DNA of 64,000 bases, taken from Paragonimus skrjabini miyazakii (taxonomy: Eukaryota > Platyhelminthes > Trematoda > Plagiorchiida > Troglotrematidae). The notes under the pieces were generated by a model. The model was given only the letters and a program-made list of their open reading frames with translations, had not been told where the DNA came from and did no database searches. Where the stretch lies: positions 312,362 through 376,361 of the forward strand of contig JTDE01000022.1 of the NCBI GenBank assembly GCA_014338405.1. Reading direction: 5' to 3'. A program made the translations under genes and the position numbers. Below, in pieces: positions 60,720 to 64,000 of the stretch. Position 1 is the stretch's first letter; each line of letters begins with the position of its first letter.

Positions 60720-63135
60720 GTTTGGAATAGATTCAGCCAGCTCAAACCTGATAGCCACCGCTCTCAAGCAAATCCATTAGGATCGGTGTATCGCTACCTT
60801 GGCTCCTAAAGCAGAACCAGACTCAGCTATACCCTCTTTCTATATCTCTTGGAAATGTACCCGACTAGTTTTCTGAGTTTGGGGTGGATCAGACTTCAGT
60901 TTATCAGAACAACTTTCGATAATTTTTCCTGAACAGAAGCAAACAATTCACTGAGATATGAGCTGGTTTTGTTCTGGCAATATTCTCGTTTGGATTCCTT
61001 TTTGGGTAAGATAGGACAAAATTGGTCAGAGCAGTTTTTCCTTCATGATTCAGAAAGGCTGTTTCTTTTCTATATGAAAAAACAATCAGAAAAATGTTTC
61101 ATTCATGAACTGTACTTCTGTTTCACTGAACTCATCAAGGCCACACAATTGCGCAGTAGTTCAATTTTGTTGAAAATGTGGGCACGTGAAGCAACTCTTG
61201 CCACTTTGGTAATTCACCACACTATGTTGACACGTACAAAATACGAAACTGGCCATTACTGAAGAACAGATACATTGGTTAATGAAGGTGACCTATTGAA
61301 ATGGCGTGTGTAATAATCTCAGCAGACGCAAGTCAGGAATGAAAGTGAACCTAATGTTGATGTTTCTACACTAAAAGTGTTTGGTTTCAAACAGCAAATG
61401 AAAACTAGTGGAAGTTCCGTATTCCAAGGCCAAAGGAAATTGCGAAATATCATCCACCTGATTATTTTATGACAAAATATCGAAATTCGGATAAATAATC
61501 GTGAATCCGGAAGAGATCATTTCCAATATAAGAATTTGGTGATCAGTTCGTTTGATTCAAGTGTTTACTAAGTCGGTGAAGACATATTTAGAACTCAGTA
61601 GCTTACTGCTCTTCATGACAGTTTAAATTTATAAGACGAAATGTTTTTTTCTATATGAAAGCCTGAGTGAGCTGACACTTATCTCTTGTGAAACTAGTCG
61701 TAGTTGTTCACCGACAAATGTTAAACAACCATAAGAATCAATGCTACTAATCTGGTGATTATATATTTGATATACCACACACATGTAGATGACTCGCAGC
61801 CTATTCGCGGATAACTGTGGATAGGTTTTCAGGGCCATGCATCTGGGAAGGTCGAAAAAAGATGTTTGAATTACCGTGTTCTGCAAGAACATATGCTGTT
61901 AGAGGCAAACCATGAAAAGTTATCGAGAACCTTCTCTATGAAAAATGACGATGCTCCTCACTTATCGATTTGTAACACTAGATAGGTTACAACATTTCGT
62001 GATACCATTTATTGAAACCCTGAAAATGCCTTATCAGGTGCCTGTTCTTTAGTGATCAGAATATGGTACTGCGGATGTCACTGATACTGGTATTTTCATT
62101 TATTTGTCTATCATACATTGTGTCTATTTTTGGTTTGTGTTCGAATTTCAACTTCAAATTTGTCTTGCACCATCCTGAATGCAATATAGAAGATATATAT
62201 ATATACTAATTGAATTTACCAGCAGCATTATACCGGGGAAACTTGACTGCGACGTTCGCATATTTAGGTTTTATTTCAGCTACTTTTTTACACAACCACA
62301 CCTTATTAATATAACAGTTAATACTAGAACAATCATGATATTTACTGTCCAAATGGACTGAAGTGGTCGACCTACACACAGATGGAATTGTTGGATAGCA
62401 AGTGTTGTCACAGACAACTTAACTGCGATCAGCTTGTCCTCGGCGGGCACAGCATATTTTTGAAAGAATATTCAATAAACAGAGTGTAATAATCACTGGA
62501 ACGACGGCATATTTCTTTGGAAAATTTTGTAAAATATTTAACTGCAACATACAACTCAAGAAACACAAATAAATCTTTCAGCGAAACGATGATATTAGTC
62601 AAAATAATCACACAAAATATAATAAAGCCGCAGTCTTTTGTATGAAATAAGTACGAATCCTTCAATCTGGAAAACTCGACCCAAATTGTTGAACCAGATT
62701 GAGACATTTGACCGTCATGACTCACATGAAGCAGCACACCTTAGCCTCTTTAAGTCAGGACACTTACAGGTGTATCTAATTTTACAGTTCGCAGTCTTGC
62801 ACTTTTCTTTTCTACCATAGTATGCAGTCATGATTTTCAGTGAAGATAGAAGACTCAATGTCGAATTATGTCTTCACAAAACTGAATGACCAACGTTGTA
62901 ACAAAGCGATGCCTAATAATTGCCTCGTTCCGACATTCTTTGTGATAAATCTGAATAATCAAAGGTACAGTCTTTCCAGACGTCAACAGGTGACCGGTTC
63001 AATTAACATCAGCAGCTTCACCCGCACAGCATAGTTTCCACGATGATAACTATGGGATTAATTTATCTGTGCTGTACAACGGTTGGCTTTTATTTTTGAA
63101 ATGACCAGTTTTTTGTCTTCATACAGTGCTAGAAA
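60720..63135. other. No recognisable gene
   Basis: Frames up to 102 codons (62429-62737, -) without motif. TA-rich run at 62190-62205. Confidence 0.5.
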
Positions 63136-63138
63136 CAG

Positions 63139-63279
63139 GCAGTGGCCAGCATATGCACTACTGACCAGCTCTAATGAGAGCGAAACTCGAGTCTAGTGCT
63201 TGTGCTGTTTGAAACGGGCCAACTGCAATGTCTATGGGAATGTGACAGCTGCGATCAATTGTGGGTGACGTTCAATCTA
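63139..63279 (+). mobile_element. 5'-truncated hammerhead-bearing SINE family B
   Basis: Begins at GCAGTGGCCAGCATATGC, just upstream of the ribozyme, and matches the 9.3 kb copy closely through ACGGGCCAACTG, GGGAATGTGACAGCTGCG and CAATTG to about 63279. The tRNA-like head is missing. The high identity to the 9.3 kb copy makes these two the youngest of the family here. Confidence 0.82.
63155..63199 (+). ncRNA. Hammerhead ribozyme with a single core mutation (SINE B)
   Basis: Stem I GCACTA with TAGTGC is perfect, helix II GCTC-TAATGA-GAGC is perfect, GAAA is at 63182-63185, and stem III is ACT-CG-AGT. The core reads CTGACCA instead of CTGACGA: the invariant G8 (63166) is C. G8 pairs with C3 and acts in catalysis, so this copy is predicted inactive despite an otherwise ideal fold. 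Confidence 0.8.
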
Positions 63280-63281
63280 CA

Positions 63282-64000
63282 TGAAAATCAAATGCCCTTA
63301 CTACCCAGCATAATTGCTTTTCTTATGACGTTTTTTGCTGAGATTTTTCTAGCAGAAAACTGTCCGGTGTAATTATAGTATTTATGGATGATTTCATTTT
63401 GATCACGCATATTGGTTCCCGCAGAGTATTTTCGATGTGGCTACTTCCTCTTGCATCTGAGGGTCATTCGACAAAATAAGTGTAATATAGTAATATGTTG
63501 TTATACAGTGTCCACAGTGCCATAGGCTGTTAACTATTCTCAAGGGAAATCGTCGGTAAAGAAGGAACACACACCGCGGGCGCAGGTTATATGGTGTAGT
63601 CAAGCCATGTTCATATGGTATTTATCCGTTTGAAATTTTCCAGCAGCTGAAGGTCTTAAACAGGAACCATGGGGTACATTATTTCAAAAAACGATGGTAA
63701 AATTAGAAACACTAAGTGGCACGCATACATTTTCACACTTGACCAGGAACTGGGGGTAGGTAAAAAACTGAAATGTGGGTTCCAGCCTCTCTCAACAAGC
63801 ACACGATGGTTACGCAAATGAAATAGAAGCAGTGAGGATATAGTTAGTTTGCCTATCGGTAGGATTGGCGAATCCTGAAGTCAACCGTTTGAGCATTTCT
63901 GTTGGGAGATGTTCTAGTGCATCACCTAATACAGTTCATATGACATATGGATGATTGGGATGGGAACCGAGTACTAACGTGAAATTGTTGTACTTTTCTG
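63282..64000. other. No recognisable gene
   Basis: Contains a 66-codon minus frame (63403-63603) without support. Nothing else seen. Confidence 0.5.

Noticed and set aside
63403..63603. YNLRPR peptide, similar to a motif at the end of some LTR-retroelement polyproteins
   Set aside because: It lies at the start of a short minus-strand frame with no integrase or chromodomain sequence nearby, so it is most likely coincidence.

Overview
This is a 64 kb AT-rich window of eukaryotic, animal-type DNA. I find no intact host gene, no rRNA and no convincing functional tRNA. It reads as intergenic or large-intron sequence made mostly of old retroelements. The combination of Penelope-like elements (PLEs) carrying hammerhead ribozymes, a tRNA-headed SINE with its own hammerhead, and an RTE-type LINE tail fits a flatworm, most likely a digenean trematode of schistosome type. 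That assignment is inference from element families, not from a host gene.

Layout: the left edge (1-432) holds an 87-bp inverted repeat around a SINE fragment, followed by a second copy of the same tRNA-derived SINE. PLE 3' ends lie at about 2.96-4.19 kb (-), 4.55-4.89 kb (+), 10.03-10.90 kb (+), 22.96-23.90 kb (-), 26.72-27.27 kb (+), 38.40-38.95 kb (-), 52.47-52.83 kb (-) and 59.64-60.71 kb (-). One nearly full-length but frameshifted PLE ORF runs 19.16-21.36 kb (+). A solitary PLE terminal repeat is at 24.53 kb (-), and a weak PLE-like RT remnant at 18.4-18.6 kb (-). An RTE-type LINE end lies at 34.08-34.76 kb (+). A hammerhead-bearing SINE family has copies at 9.32, 25.89 (-), 44.82 and 63.14 kb. 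Two further dispersed repeat families of unknown type occur at 5.1/37.2 kb and 30.0/48.7 kb.

The strongest biology is ribozymes in retroelements. The SINE copy at 9.3 kb keeps a complete compact type I hammerhead core. The PLE insertion at 26.7 kb is bounded by a 12-bp target-site duplication and carries two inverted terminal repeats, each with a hammerhead broken at a different core position. The 60 kb PLE has the same architecture. A 91-nt hairpin at 39.8 kb is separate from these elements. Nearly everything else is ancient, unrecognisable sequence.
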